From positions 1,317,501 through 1,381,500 of the forward strand of contig JAHBTU010000001.1 of NCBI GenBank assembly GCA_019638455.1: 64,000 bases of DNA, in the 5' to 3' direction. Within the stretch, counting starts at the first letter, position 1; each line of letters opens with the position of its first letter. This document shows positions 1 through 9,717 of this stretch, piece by piece. The position numbers and the translations under genes were made by a program. Source of the stretch: Saprospiraceae bacterium (GTDB lineage: Bacteria > Bacteroidota > Bacteroidia > Chitinophagales > Saprospiraceae). Under the pieces are notes generated by a model. It was not told where the DNA came from, made no database searches, and saw only the letters and a list, made by a program, of their open reading frames with translations.

Positions 1-2
1 CA

Positions 3-341
3 AAAGATGCCAGAGCCAACATGGCTGAACGCCGCCAAAGCAACGCGGACGAACTCGCCAAGGAATTGAATCTTTCCGACGAGCAAAAAGCCAAACTCAA
101 CAAAATTGACGAGGATTTTGCGGCCAAGGCCAAAGCCTCCCGCGAGGCAAGAAAAGAGAACGCCCAGCAAATGCGGGAAGAACGCATCAAGGCGTACAAA
201 TCAGTGATGACACCTGAGCAAGCCGCCAAGTATGACGAATACCGCGAAAAGAAAAAGGCAGAACACAAGCAAAAAAGCCAGCAAAGGCAAGAAAAACGAG
301 CCAACAAGCCCAGAAGCAAGGCTGCGCCACAAAGACAATAA
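3..341 (+). CDS. Spy/CpxP-like small helical protein, 5' end off window
   Basis: The frame is open to the window edge, so the N-terminus (probably a signal peptide) is missing; the first visible ATG is at 21. About 112 residues are seen, very rich in Lys, Glu, Ala and Gln and predicted helical. Two LTxxQ-like motifs, LSDEQ and MTPEQ, are separated by a charged helix, as in periplasmic Spy/CpxP-type proteins of Bacteroidota. The C-terminal 30 residues are a basic, disordered-looking tail. A strong terminator follows 33 bases after the stop. The family assignment is an inference from composition and the two motifs; a generic hypothetical protein is the alternative. Confidence 0.6.
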   Translation, partial: KDARANMAERRQSNADELAKELNLSDEQKAKLNKIDEDFAAKAKASREARKENAQQMREERIKAYKSVMTPEQAAKYDEYREKKKAEHKQKSQQRQEKRANKPRSKAAPQRQ

Positions 342-373
342 AGAGGCGGTTAAACACCACGAATGAGACCAAT

Positions 374-407
374 GCCCCGTCTGCTCTTCGCAGGCGGGGC
401 TGTTTTT
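374..407 (+). terminator. Rho-independent terminator
   Basis: An 11-bp stem (GCCCCGTCTGC with GCAGGCGGGGC, one G-U pair) and a 5-base loop are followed by TGTTTTT. It lies 33 bases past the stop of the first gene and upstream of the convergent ubiX stop. Confidence 0.85.
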
Positions 408-442
408 ATGCCTGACTTGCCAAGATTTTTCGGATAAATATA

Positions 443-1006
443 TTATTCCGTTTCCCCCCAGCGGAAACTATCCAATCCGAATCCCGCCAAATCCAGCACC
501 CTGTCCACTACTGTAGCCGCGATGGCCTCCAAATCGGATGGCTTGGAATAAAAAGACGGGCTGGCTGGGCAGATGATGCCGCCAGCTTCCGCCACTGTTT
601 TCATGTTGTTGATATGAATCAGGCTAAGCGGCGTGTCGCGGGTGACGAGGATGAGGCGGCGACGCTCTTTTAGCACCACGTCAGCGGCGCGAGTCACAAG
701 GTCATTGCTAATCCCAGTGGCGATGCGGGCCAGCATCCCCATCGAACACGGGCAGACAATCATGGTATCGTATCGGGCAGAACCTGAGGCGAATGGTGCG
801 TAGAAGTCATTTTTTTCGTAAAATTGAAAGGGGTATCGAGTAAAGTCAGGGGGGCCGATTTCCAGTTCCCAATTGATTTTCGCATTGTCGGAAAGCACCA
901 CCCCCACGGCACCCCATTGGCCTTGCAGCCCAGCCAACTTGTCGAGCAGCACCTTCGCATAAATAGAGCCGGAAGACCCGGCAACGGCAACGATTATTTT
1001 TTTCAT
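443..1006 (-). CDS. ubiX: UbiX-family flavin prenyltransferase
   Basis: 187 residues, the usual UbiX length. The family makes prenylated FMN from dimethylallyl phosphate and FMNH2, the cofactor of UbiD-type decarboxylases. Visible motifs are the N-terminal Rossmann GSSGS (residues 10-14), the CPCSMG segment, the basic KERRRLILVTRDTPLS stretch that binds phosphate, and PASPSFYSKP near the C-terminus. The frame stays open 34 codons further upstream, but the fold starts at MKKIIVAVAG, so the ATG at 1006 was chosen. No ubiD gene is in the window. The gene is convergent with the preceding small protein and divergent from the VCBS lipoprotein. Confidence 0.93.
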   Translation of the reverse strand: MKKIIVAVAGSSGSIYAKVLLDKLAGLQGQWGAVGVVLSDNAKINWELEIGPPDFTRYPFQFYEKNDFYAPFASGSARYDTMIVCPCSMGMLARIATGISNDLVTRAADVVLKERRRLILVTRDTPLSLIHINNMKTVAEAGGIICPASPSFYSKPSDLEAIAATVVDRVLDLAGFGLDSFRWGETE

Positions 1007-1158
1007 GGCATCAAAAACTGGAATGGCGAGATAAAGTTTGGCCACACGCCCCCGATTGACTGACAAGTTTTTTTGAAAGCCCGCCCGCCCGTTGGAAACA
1101 TGAGCCAAAGTTTGGCAGCACGAAGCATACCTTTGCTACTAAACAACTTCCTCCGCTC

Positions 1159-4100
1159 ATGGAAATTTCAACCTTCAAGGCAAATACAATCGCATTCATA
1201 CTCTTTGCATACTCGTTTTTCGGAGCATATTCTTGCGAAAAAAACAAGTCGAAACCCTCAATATCCGCGCACGACGATGCCACTCCTCCCCCCGGCGCGC
1301 TTTTTCAAAAAATTCCTTCCGCTCAAAGCAACATCCGCTTCATGACTGAGGCGAAAGAGGATTTTACCAACAACATCATTCTCAACCCCAATTTTTACAA
1401 CGGTGGCGGAGTCGGCGTGATTGACGTGAACAACGACGGCCTACCCGACCTGTTCTTCACCAGCACCACCGGGCGCTGCGGGCTTTACCTAAACGAAGGC
1501 AACTTCAAATTCCGCGATATCACCGACGCGGCAGGAGTCGCAGCAGCGGAAGGGTTCAAAACCGGCATCGCCATCGCCGATGTGAACGGCGACGGCTGGG
1601 AAGACATATATGTGTGCAGGGGCGGCCTCCACCCCAACGAGCAACGTCGCAACCTCCTGTTTATCAACAATCAGAACAACACATTTACCGAAAGCGCCAA
1701 AGCATATAAAGTAGATGACTTTTCTGCCAGCAACTGCGCCAACTTCTTCGATTACGACCTCGACGGCGACCTTGACCTGTATGTGGTGAACTATCCCACA
1801 GACTTCCAATTGGCCCACCGCATGGATTTGGTACAACAACCGGACGGCAAAATAGTGCGCAACAAAAAACCACACACCGAATTCGATTCCGACCGCTTGT
1901 TTCGCAACAACGGCAACGGGACATTTACAGACGTGACCCAATCGGCAGGTGTCGAAAATATCGCTTTCGGACTTAGCAGCCTTGCATTGGACTGGAACCA
2001 CGACGGCTGGCCCGACCTGCTCGTCGCCAATGACTACATCGAGCCGGACTTCCTTTACATCAACAACCGAAACGGCACCTTTACCGACCATGCCGAAAAA
2101 AGCTTCAGGCATCAGTCGAACCACACGATGGGCACCGACGCGCCTGACATCAATCTGGATGGATGCCCCGATTTGATTGCGCTGGATATGCTGGCAGAGG
2201 ATTATCAGCGACAAAAAACGCTGAGCACCATCATGAAAACCGACCGCTACAAGACGCTTCTGAGTTACGACTACGGCCATCAAATGATGCGCAACGTGTT
2301 GCAAATCAACAACGGCGACGGAGGCGGAGGCAAACTGCCAACTTTTAGCGAGGCAGGGTGCATGGCAGGTGTTTTTCAGACCGATTGGAGTTGGAGCGTA
2401 CTCGGACAGGACTTCGACCAAGATGGTTGGCCCGACCTGTTCATCACCAATGGATATCGCCGCGACGTGACAGACCTCGACTATGTGCAGTTCACCGACG
2501 ACTCCATACAGCGCAAACACGGTGGCATCGGGCCAAGTGTGTTCAAGACCATTTATGAATATCTCAACTTGATTCCCTCGGTGCCGCTGCGCAACTATGC
2601 CTACCGAAACAAGGGAGACCTCACATTTGAAAACACAACCATCGCCTGGGGATTCACCGACAAAACATTTTCCAATGGCGCCGCCTATGCTGACCTTGAT
2701 GGCGACGGCGACCTTGACTTGATTGTCAACAACATCGAAAGCGAAGCCCTCCTCTATCGCAATACCGCTGCCGACAACAAAAAAGGCGCTTGGCTGCAAC
2801 TCTCCTTCAACGGCGCCCCCGGCAACCCTTCGGCCTTCAACACCATCGCCCGCATTACCGCAGGCGACAAAGTGTGGCAGCAGGAGCTCGCGCCCGTGCG
2901 AGGCTTCTTCTCTTCCAACCAACCCTTGTTGCATTTTGGCTTAGGCAACCTCACGAGCATTGACAAAATCGAGGTGCTATTTCCACCCGGCAACAAACTC
3001 ATCACCCTGCTAAATCAACCCGCCAACCAACGACTGACCCTCCATGTCAGCGATGCAAAGCCCGGCAAACTGCCCCCCATAGAGCGCCCGCAAAATCAAT
3101 TTTTCTCCGAAATAAGCGGCAGCAAGGGACTTGACTTTGTCCATAAAGAGGACCCTTATGAAGATTTCGACCACGAACGTCTGTTGCCTTGGCGCTTGTC
3201 GTTGCCCGGCCCGGAAATGGCTGTCGGCGATGTGAATGGCGACGGCTTGGACGACTTCTATATCGGTGGCGCCACCGGGTTTGCTGGCGCCTTGTATTTG
3301 CAAAACGCAAATGGGCAATTTTCCAAAACCTCACAAGCAACCTGGGAGGCCGACAAAGCACATGAGGATACAGGCATGGTTTTGTTTGATGCGGACGGCG
3401 ATGGCGACCTTGACTTGTTCGTGGCCAGCGGGGGGAACAGCGCCCAGGGGGGTAGCCCCGCTTATCAACCTCGACTCTATCTCAACGACGGAAAAGGGCA
3501 TTTTTCACGCGCCGCCCCATCTGCCATTCCCGCCATAACGGACAGCGGCGGCACCGTCGTTGCTTTCGACTACGACGACGATGGCGACCTCGATATTTTT
3601 CTCGGCGGCTGGTGCACGCCCGGCTCTTGGCCACTCACGCCGACCAGTTATGTTTTGAGAAATGACAAAGGCATATTTACCAACGTGACCGCACAAGTCG
3701 CGCCAGCCTTTGCCTACTGTGGCATGGTGCGCGACCTGCTTTTTGCCGACCTCGACGGCGACAAACGCCCCGAAATGGTCGTCGCAGGAGAATGGCTCCC
3801 TATCTCGATTTTCAAATACAATGGCGGAAGGTTCGAGGACGCGACCGCCACATTCGGCCTCGACCAAACGCAAGGAATTTGGCGAAGCCTCGTGGCTGCC
3901 GACTTCGATGGCGACGGCGACCTCGATCTGGTGGCTGGCAACTTGGGGCTGAACACACGACTCACAGCCTCACCGGAAGCGCCACTTTTTGTGTACGCAA
4001 AAGATTTTGACAGCAATGGCAGCATCGACCCGCTCATGGGTTACACACAAGGCGGCAAGGAATACCCCCTCGCACTGCGAGAGGTGTTACTCAAACAACT

Positions 4101-4599
4101 CCCTCCCTTGAAGAAAAAATTTGTGCGCAACGCGCCTTACGCATATTCGGCCATGGAAGACCTCTATCCACGCTCCGAACTTAGCACCGCCAAACGTCTC
4201 CATGCCAACATACTCACCACCTGTTATTTTGAAAACAAGGGAGGAAAATTCACCTTAAAACCCCTGCCAAATGAAGCCCAAATCGCCCCCTCCCAGTCCC
4301 TCGTTGCTACCGACGTAAATGGCGATGGCAGGCCTGACCTTGTATTGGTGGGCAATGACTATGGGCAACAGGTTGAAACTGGCCCCATCACTGCGGGCAA
4401 CGGTCTTGTACTGCTCAACATGGGCAATTGCAACTTCAAGCCAATGCCTGCCTGCCAATCAGGTTTTTGGGCAAACAAAGATGCCCGCAGCCTGAAATTG
4501 CTCAAATCCGCTCATGGAAAAACAATTTTTTTGATAGGCAACAATAGCGGCGCGATACAAGCTTATGAACTGAAAAAAGGGGGGGCGATGGTGCAATAA
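1159..4599 (+). CDS. FG-GAP/VCBS repeat lipoprotein with ASPIC/UnbV domain
   Basis: 1146 residues. An N-terminal hydrophobic segment ends in a lipobox-like GAYSC with Cys26, so it is probably an outer-membrane or surface lipoprotein. About fourteen calcium-binding-like loops of the DxNxDGxxDL type recur along the protein (for example DVNNDGLPDLFF, DLDGDGDLDLIV, DFDGDGDLDLVA), the signature of FG-GAP/VCBS beta-propeller repeats. Near residues 560-640 a segment with VLFPPGNK resembles the ASPIC/UnbV domain that often follows such repeats. There are two propeller blocks, before and after that domain. The family is widespread in Bacteroidota, and its ligand is unknown. A TACCTTTG box at 1128-1135 resembles a -7 element, but no well-spaced -33 box was found. 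Confidence 0.9.
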   Translation: MEISTFKANTIAFILFAYSFFGAYSCEKNKSKPSISAHDDATPPPGALFQKIPSAQSNIRFMTEAKEDFTNNIILNPNFYNGGGVGVIDVNNDGLPDLFFTSTTGRCGLYLNEGNFKFRDITDAAGVAAAEGFKTGIAIADVNGDGWEDIYVCRGGLHPNEQRRNLLFINNQNNTFTESAKAYKVDDFSASNCANFFDYDLDGDLDLYVVNYPTDFQLAHRMDLVQQPDGKIVRNKKPHTEFDSDRLFRNNGNGTFTDVTQSAGVENIAFGLSSLALDWNHDGWPDLLVANDYIEPDFLYINNRNGTFTDHAEKSFRHQSNHTMGTDAPDINLDGCPDLIALDMLAEDYQRQKTLSTIMKTDRYKTLLSYDYGHQMMRNVLQINNGDGGGGKLPTFSEAGCMAGVFQTDWSWSVLGQDFDQDGWPDLFITNGYRRDVTDLDYVQFTDDSIQRKHGGIGPSVFKTIYEYLNLIPSVPLRNYAYRNKGDLTFENTTIAWGFTDKTFSNGAAYADLDGDGDLDLIVNNIESEALLYRNTAADNKKGAWLQLSFNGAPGNPSAFNTIARITAGDKVWQQELAPVRGFFSSNQPLLHFGLGNLTSIDKIEVLFPPGNKLITLLNQPANQRLTLHVSDAKPGKLPPIERPQNQFFSEISGSKGLDFVHKEDPYEDFDHERLLPWRLSLPGPEMAVGDVNGDGLDDFYIGGATGFAGALYLQNANGQFSKTSQATWEADKAHEDTGMVLFDADGDGDLDLFVASGGNSAQGGSPAYQPRLYLNDGKGHFSRAAPSAIPAITDSGGTVVAFDYDDDGDLDIFLGGWCTPGSWPLTPTSYVLRNDKGIFTNVTAQVAPAFAYCGMVRDLLFADLDGDKRPEMVVAGEWLPISIFKYNGGRFEDATATFGLDQTQGIWRSLVAADFDGDGDLDLVAGNLGLNTRLTASPEAPLFVYAKDFDSNGSIDPLMGYTQGGKEYPLALREVLLKQLPPLKKKFVRNAPYAYSAMEDLYPRSELSTAKRLHANILTTCYFENKGGKFTLKPLPNEAQIAPSQSLVATDVNGDGRPDLVLVGNDYGQQVETGPITAGNGLVLLNMGNCNFKPMPACQSGFWANKDARSLKLLKSAHGKTIFLIGNNSGAIQAYELKKGGAMVQ

Positions 4600-4963
4600 A
4601 CATCTGCACAGTGGCACACAAGCCAATGATGTCGGGTTTCTTCAATTTTTGCCCTTTCAGCCCCCGTTCCTTTGCAGCGTTATTTCATTCATTTCGAAGG
4701 GCCTACTTTCAGAATATCCGCTCGTTTCTGTCTAATTTTTCAGATTGTTACTGTCCCGTTTTGACCCCAAAAGCGTTTTTTTGAGGTTCACTCAGCCGAG
4801 GCTTCACGGTTTCTCCCTTTGCTTTTTTCTGGTAAAACGCGCTCAAACTGTCCTTTTCTGCCACAAAAGGAGAGGCACACCTTTGCTTTCAGAGTTTTGA
4901 TTCATTCGCGATTTAAGGCTCTTTACCCAATCTTTCTTTTTTCACTTTTAAACTTTGCTCATC
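4600..4963. other. Intergenic region, nothing recognised
   Basis: 364 bases between the VCBS lipoprotein and a small lipoprotein. It is T-rich on the plus strand. I see no convincing reading frame, RNA gene, terminator stem or well-spaced promoter. Confidence 0.5.
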
Positions 4964-5398
4964 ATGAAGAAACTGATTTTTATCAATTGTGTCCTCGCCG
5001 TGGCAGTCCTATTCACTTTTTGCAGCAAGCCGGACAGACAAGAAGAACTGATTCCGGTTGACACCGTAACAAGTGTCGAGGAACGCACTGTATCCGCCTG
5101 CCTTCTTAGTATTACAGGGGCCACCACTTGGGACCTCGTTATTTGCGGCACCAACACCAACCAACAGGCTTGTAATCCTTGTGGCGTGGTGCAACAATTC
5201 TTGGGTGTAGAGGTAGCCACAGGAGGCAACATCAACCTTTCGCTAAACACACCAATCGTAATTTCCATTTCTGCTCCCGACGGCCCTCAACAGTTCGACC
5301 TGACAGCTGGCGCCAATGTGCTTCAATCCATCAGGCTCCTACAAGGTCAATGTCGCAGTTTCCATATTGATGCAAATTGCGTTATTGCAGCTCTTTAG
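4964..5398 (+). CDS. Small hypothetical lipoprotein
   Basis: 144 residues. The start at MKKLIFINC is preferred over an in-frame ATG three codons upstream because it gives a normal lipoprotein signal peptide ending at Cys20 (LFTFC). The mature part contains several Cys residues (ACLL, ICGT, ACNPCG, GQCRS, ANCV), suggesting disulfides in an exported protein. I do not recognise a domain. It stands alone and is followed by a strong bidirectional terminator. Confidence 0.75.
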   Translation: MKKLIFINCVLAVAVLFTFCSKPDRQEELIPVDTVTSVEERTVSACLLSITGATTWDLVICGTNTNQQACNPCGVVQQFLGVEVATGGNINLSLNTPIVISISAPDGPQQFDLTAGANVLQSIRLLQGQCRSFHIDANCVIAAL

Positions 5399-5430
5399 CC
5401 TCCTATTTGGATGAGACAGATGATAAAAAA

Positions 5431-5460
5431 ACGGGTGTCCGCGTATTTGCGGACACCCGT
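5431..5460. terminator. Bidirectional terminator
   Basis: A perfect 12-bp stem (ACGGGTGTCCGC with its complement) has a 6-base loop, a run of A before it and TTTTCTTTT after it. It sits between convergent genes ending at 5398 (+) and 5500 (-), and can serve both. Confidence 0.9.
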
Positions 5461-5499
5461 TTTTCTTTTAGAGATTCATGGTCTTATAGCGAATGCGAG

Positions 5500-6819
5500 C
5501 TACCGAATAGAGTTTTTGTATATCACCCCGTTTTTCATAATCAAGATAAAGTTCTTTTCGGGGTCAGCGACCAAGTTGAGATTCTGGAGGGGGTTGCCGT
5601 CCACCAAAATCATATCCGCGTAGGCACCTTCTTCCAGCACGCCCAACTTTTTGGGGTACGGGTTTCGAGGGCCGGACAAGGTCAACAATTCGGCATTGTC
5701 GGAGGTCGCCATTTTCAGCACCTCGAAGGGCGTGTACCACTGGGACATGGTTGCCAAAATAGCCCCTTGTTTGGGTGTCATGGCGGGGTTGAACAGCATA
5801 TCAGTACCCCAAGCCGTTTTGATTTTGTATTTCTTGGCAAGCTTATAAGCGTTGTCTGTACCAGTGCTTACCATTTGTTTTTTGGCCTGTCCTTCCGGCG
5901 TGGGTTGCTTATTGGCAAACTCATTGTCGAGGAAGGGCTGCATACTGAGCCACACGCCCTTTTCGGCGAGCATTTTTGCAGTCTCCTCGTCCATCAATTG
6001 CCCATGCTCTATGCACTTCACGCCACTGCGAATAGCCATCTGCATGGAGCGAGGTGTGTAGGCGTGCACGGTAACATAAGTGCCCCAATTTTCAGCCGCT
6101 TCGACGGCGGCGCGAAATTCGGCCTCGGTATATTGGCTCACATCTATCGGGTCGTAACTGGAAGATACGCCGCCGCCAGCGGCCAGCTTCAGCTGCGAGG
6201 CGCCAAGCATCAGCTGTTCACGCGCACGCTGAAGCACCGCCGACGGGCCATCGGCTATGATGCCCACGTTGTATATCTCGGCGCGGCTCAACTGAGCGGA
6301 ATTGGCTGCTGGCACATCCCAAGGCATACGAAAATCGCCGTGACCGCCCGTCTGAGAAATCATGGCGCCCGAAGGATAAATGCGCGGGCCAATGACGATT
6401 TCTCTGTCAATGGCAGTTTTCAAAGCAAAGCTGGGGCCACCCACATCGCGGACAGTGGTAAAACCGCGAAGCAGGGTTTGGTTGGCTTCTCTGCCCGCCA
6501 CCAAATAGATGTAGCCAATATCGGCGGTCATCAGTTCCATTTTGGGCATAGCCGCCATCATGGCGTGCCAGTGGGCATCAATCAGTCCCGGCATCAGAAA
6601 TTTGCCTTTCCCATCTATGATGGTCACATTGGCGCTTCTGTTGGTCGGGATGGGCGCGGTGGATATTTTGGCGATGGTGTCGCCTTGTATCAACACATTC
6701 CCGAGGGTGAGTTTTTCGTCCGTACCGTTGAAAATCTGGACATTGTTGATAAGGGTTGTTTTTTGGGAGGTGGCGCAAAACGCACATAGTGCAAGCAGAA
6801 AGGAGAGAATTGGTTTCAT
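5500..6819 (-). CDS. Secreted amidohydrolase-family protein
   Basis: 439 residues with a signal peptide (MKPILSFLLALCAFCATSQ). It belongs to the metal-dependent amidohydrolase superfamily, in the imidazolonepropionase / Xaa-Pro-dipeptidase-like branch. The metal-binding HxH is in GLIDAHWHAM, further His ligands are in VTVHAYTPRSM and KCIEHG, and the catalytic Asp is probably in WGTDMLF. The C-terminal segment (ADMILVDGNPLQNL) is the typical composite beta-sandwich. The substrate cannot be read from sequence; amino-acid or peptide derivatives are usual. The frame remains open 90 codons upstream through a 7-bp tandem array, but the signal peptide fixes the start at 6819. Confidence 0.9.
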   Translation of the reverse strand: MKPILSFLLALCAFCATSQKTTLINNVQIFNGTDEKLTLGNVLIQGDTIAKISTAPIPTNRSANVTIIDGKGKFLMPGLIDAHWHAMMAAMPKMELMTADIGYIYLVAGREANQTLLRGFTTVRDVGGPSFALKTAIDREIVIGPRIYPSGAMISQTGGHGDFRMPWDVPAANSAQLSRAEIYNVGIIADGPSAVLQRAREQLMLGASQLKLAAGGGVSSSYDPIDVSQYTEAEFRAAVEAAENWGTYVTVHAYTPRSMQMAIRSGVKCIEHGQLMDEETAKMLAEKGVWLSMQPFLDNEFANKQPTPEGQAKKQMVSTGTDNAYKLAKKYKIKTAWGTDMLFNPAMTPKQGAILATMSQWYTPFEVLKMATSDNAELLTLSGPRNPYPKKLGVLEEGAYADMILVDGNPLQNLNLVADPEKNFILIMKNGVIYKNSIR

Positions 6820-6924
6820 TGTTTGTAAGTCTTGTTTTGAAAGATGAATCGTGCGGCTTTCGGCCGGGGTGCATTTCAATAAACACCAACCAATTATTCG
6901 CAAAAGAGTTCTTGTAAAAACTGA

Positions 6925-7023
6925 GGTAGAGGGTAGAGGGTAGAAGGTAGAAGGTAGAGGGTAGAAGGTAGAGGGTAGAAGGTAGAGGGTAGAGGGTAGA
7001 GGGTAGAAGGTAGAGGGTAGAGG
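6925..7023. repeat. 7-bp tandem array GGTAGAR, about 14 units
   Basis: Consecutive GGTAGAG/GGTAGAA units span about 99 bases with A/G variation at the last position. It lies in the 480-base gap upstream of the amidohydrolase (105 bases before its ATG). The same unit type recurs at 49635-49852. Confidence 0.9.
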
Positions 7024-7267
7024 GCTGATTTCATCTCCATTGAAAGAGTAGGCACCCCAAAAGCAAGTCTCGTAGCCCTTTATAGTCAACGCAAATCAGC
7101 CTCGTCCGCTTCACTTGGCCGGGCAAGCCCCTGAGTACAGGGTCTGACAAGGTGGTTTTGAACGAACGGTGCTCGCAATCCTTTGGAAATCATGCAAATC
7201 AATCAAGGAAATCCCTGCCTTGCCAACGGGCAGGTTCAAATCCTCTATAATCTGGGTATACCTTCCG

Positions 7268-7293
7268 CCTTCTACCCTCTACCTCAGTTTTTT
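7268..7293. repeat. Inverted copy of the 7-bp array edge
   Basis: The reverse complement of this 26-base stretch reads AAAAAACTGAGGTAGAGGGT and continues with the 7-bp unit. It copies the left edge of the array at about 6915-6940 in opposite orientation. The 245 bases between the two copies show nothing else I can identify. Confidence 0.7.
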
Positions 7294-7301
7294 ATGAGTT
7301 C

Positions 7302-8633
7302 TCAATATTTAAACACCTTCCCTCCCGCCAACACCTCCTGTTTTTTCTCATCAAACGTCACCCGCAGCCCCATGCGGTAAGCAGCCAGCGCCATGATATT
7401 GGCTATAGAGTGCTGGTAGCCCGCCTCTATGGGTGCATTGGGTTGCTGGCGGCTGCGCACACAGTCGAGCCAGTTGCGGACGTGGGCGGAGGTGAGCGGG
7501 TCGCCGCCTGTGCTAGCTGAAGTTTCCACCTTGAATCCTTCGAGTTTTTGCGGCTCCAGCAGATTGGGTTTCATACCCATCGCCTTGGCGTGGTGTTCCA
7601 CGAGGCCGCCCGTCGAGGTGATTTCATTCGTGTCGAGATTTATCATGCCCCCATTGGAATAGTAGAGTTCTTTCACGTCGCCGGCGGAGTTTGAGAAGCG
7701 GCTGGTGAACACCACCTGAAAACCCGAAGTCGGGTCGTCGAGCGGGCCGTAGTCGAACACGATGGTGAGCGTGTCGGGATTGCTCCGACCGTCTTTCCAC
7801 TGGTAAATGCCGCCGTTGGCCACCGCGGAGCGCGGGTGCGGAAGCCCGCTGAACCAATGCACCGTGTCAATCTGGTGGCTCATCCATTGTCCCGGAATGC
7901 CCGACGAATACGGCCAAAACAACCTGTATTCCAAGTACTTGCGCGGGTCGAAGGCTTCGGCAGGGCGGTTGAGCAGATAGCGTTTCCAGTCCACATCTTC
8001 CTCTTTGCATTGCGCCACGAGCGCAGGGCGGCGCCAGCGACCGGGCTGATTGACGTTCCACATCAGCTCGACCATGACGACGGGGCCGAATTTGCCTTGC
8101 TGGATGAACTCGGCAGCGGCGTGGTAATTCGGTCCGCTGCGGCGCTGCGAGCCGATTTGCACGATTTTGTTGGAATCGCGCACGGCTTTCAGCACCGCCC
8201 GGTTGTCGGCCATCGTTTCGGCCAGCGGCTTCTCCGTGTAGCAGTCCTGTCCGGCTTGGAGTGCCTCAATGGTGTGCAGCGCGTGTTGGAAATCAGCCGT
8301 CGAGATGATGACCGCGTCGGTGGCGCGGGCAGCGTACATTTCGTCGTTGTTGCGGAAAGCGACCGTGTCGGGATTTGTTTTTTCTTTCAAAAAAGCCAAA
8401 CCCTCCTCGCGGCGCAGTTTCCAGATGTCGGACACAGCGACGATTTCAAAGTTCAATTCCCCCTTGTGGCGGTTGAAAGCCGGGAACAAATCGTTTTTGA
8501 AGCGGTCGGAAAAACCAACCACACCCACGCGCACCCGGTCGTTGGAGCCGATGATGCGGGCATAACTTTTGGCTGAAAAACTCATGGCGATGCCCGCTGT
8601 TGCGGTGGTTTTGATAAATGTGCGTCGTTTCAT
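7302..8633 (-). CDS. Gfo/Idh/MocA-family oxidoreductase, Tat-type leader
   Basis: 443 residues. The leader MKRRTFIKTTATAG carries paired arginines and a hydrophobic stretch, consistent with twin-arginine export of a cofactor-loaded enzyme. The Rossmann part follows (VRVGVVGFSDR), and the family motif EKPLAETM is present. The second half is the alpha/beta substrate domain. Such proteins are NAD(P)-dependent sugar or inositol dehydrogenases, and many secreted Bacteroidota members act on polysaccharide-derived sugars. The actual substrate is not readable. It sits upstream of the amidohydrolase on the same strand, but a 480-base gap argues against a simple operon. Confidence 0.92.
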   Translation of the reverse strand: MKRRTFIKTTATAGIAMSFSAKSYARIIGSNDRVRVGVVGFSDRFKNDLFPAFNRHKGELNFEIVAVSDIWKLRREEGLAFLKEKTNPDTVAFRNNDEMYAARATDAVIISTADFQHALHTIEALQAGQDCYTEKPLAETMADNRAVLKAVRDSNKIVQIGSQRRSGPNYHAAAEFIQQGKFGPVVMVELMWNVNQPGRWRRPALVAQCKEEDVDWKRYLLNRPAEAFDPRKYLEYRLFWPYSSGIPGQWMSHQIDTVHWFSGLPHPRSAVANGGIYQWKDGRSNPDTLTIVFDYGPLDDPTSGFQVVFTSRFSNSAGDVKELYYSNGGMINLDTNEITSTGGLVEHHAKAMGMKPNLLEPQKLEGFKVETSASTGGDPLTSAHVRNWLDCVRSRQQPNAPIEAGYQHSIANIMALAAYRMGLRVTFDEKKQEVLAGGKVFKY

Positions 8634-8714
8634 AATAATTTGTATTATTTTCTAAAACCCATAAGGGCGATAATTTTGATAGGTGTAGTAAGACAAATTG
8701 CCCCACCATTCGCA

Positions 8715-9713
8715 AGCCCCATCGGAGCGCAATGTCGGTAGAACGAAACCACCCCACACGCACCAGCCCCATCGGGGCGCAATGTCGGTAGAGCGAAACC
8801 ACCCCACACGCACCAGCCCCATCGAGGCGAAATGTCGGTAGGGCGATTCACCCACCCCACGCACCAGCCCCATCGGGGCGAAATGTCGGTAGGGCGATTC
8901 ACCCACCCCACGCACCAGCCCCATCGGGGCGCAATGTCGGTAGGGCGATTCACCCACCCCACACGCACCAGCCCCATCGGGGCGAAATGTCGGTAGGGCG
9001 ATTCACCCACCCCACACGCACCAGCCCCATCGAGGCGAAATGTCGGTAGAGCGAAACCACCCCATACGCACCAGCCCCATCGGGGCGCAATGTCGGTAGG
9101 AACGTTCACACACCATTCATCAGCCCCATCGGGGCGCAATATCGGTAGAGCGAAACCACCCCACACGCACCAGCCCCATCGAGGCGAAATGTCGGTAGGG
9201 CGATTCACCCACCCCACACGCACCAGCCCCATCGGGGCGCAATGTCGGTAGGGCGATTCACCCACCCCACACGCACCAGCCCCATCGAGGCGCAATATCG
9301 GTAGTAGGGCGATTCACCCACCCCACACGCACCAGCCCCATCGAGGCGAAATGTCGGTAGAGCGAAACCACCCCATACGCACCAGCCCCATCGAGGCGAA
9401 ATGTCGGTAGGGCGATTCACCCACCCCACACGCACCAGCCCCATCGGGGCGCAATATCGGTAGAGCGAAACCACCCCATACGCACCGGCCCCATCGGGGC
9501 GCAATATCGGTAGGGCGAAACCACCCCATACGCACCAGCCCCATCGGGGCGCAATATCGGTAGAGCGAAACCACCCCACACGCACCAGCCCCATCGAGGC
9601 GAAATGTCGGTAGGGCGATTCACCCACCCCACACGCACCAGCCCCATCGGGGCGAAATGTCGGTAGAGCGAAACCACCCCACACGCACCAGCCCCATCGA
9701 GGCGAAATGTCGG
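8715..9713 (+). repeat. REP-like array, left, 20 units
   Basis: Twenty copies of a core of about 27 bases: a small hairpin GCCCCATCGGGGC (variants with GAGGC or GGAGC), then GCAATGTCGGTAG or GAAATGTCGGTAG. The cores are separated by three recurring linkers (AGCGAAACCACCCCACACG, GGCGATTCACCCACCCC and GAACGTTCACACACCATT types), giving a period of 48-53 bases. The linkers are themselves repeated, so this is not a CRISPR. The last core ends 4 bases before the stop codon of the transposase gene. Confidence 0.92.
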
Positions 9714-9717
9714 ACTA

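Noticed and set aside
1007..1108. N-terminal extension of UbiX by 34 codons
   Set aside because: The extension is not conserved-looking, and the Rossmann fold begins at the internal MKKIIVAVAG.
1489..2934. Long open frame of 481 codons antisense to the VCBS lipoprotein
   Set aside because: It mirrors the repeated Asp-Gly codons of the real gene and shows no domain.
5377..6789. 470-codon frame antisense to the amidohydrolase
   Set aside because: The minus-strand frame has a signal peptide and full amidohydrolase motifs; the opposite frame has none.
7215..7250. tRNA-like T-arm (GGTTCAAATCC)
   Set aside because: The T-stem does not pair beyond three bases, and no acceptor, D or anticodon arm can be folded around it.
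8715..9713. Possible CRISPR array
   Set aside because: The period is about 50 bases, but the intervals between cores belong to three recurring types, and units carry internal variants; no cas genes are nearby. It fits REP repeats next to a RAYT-like gene.
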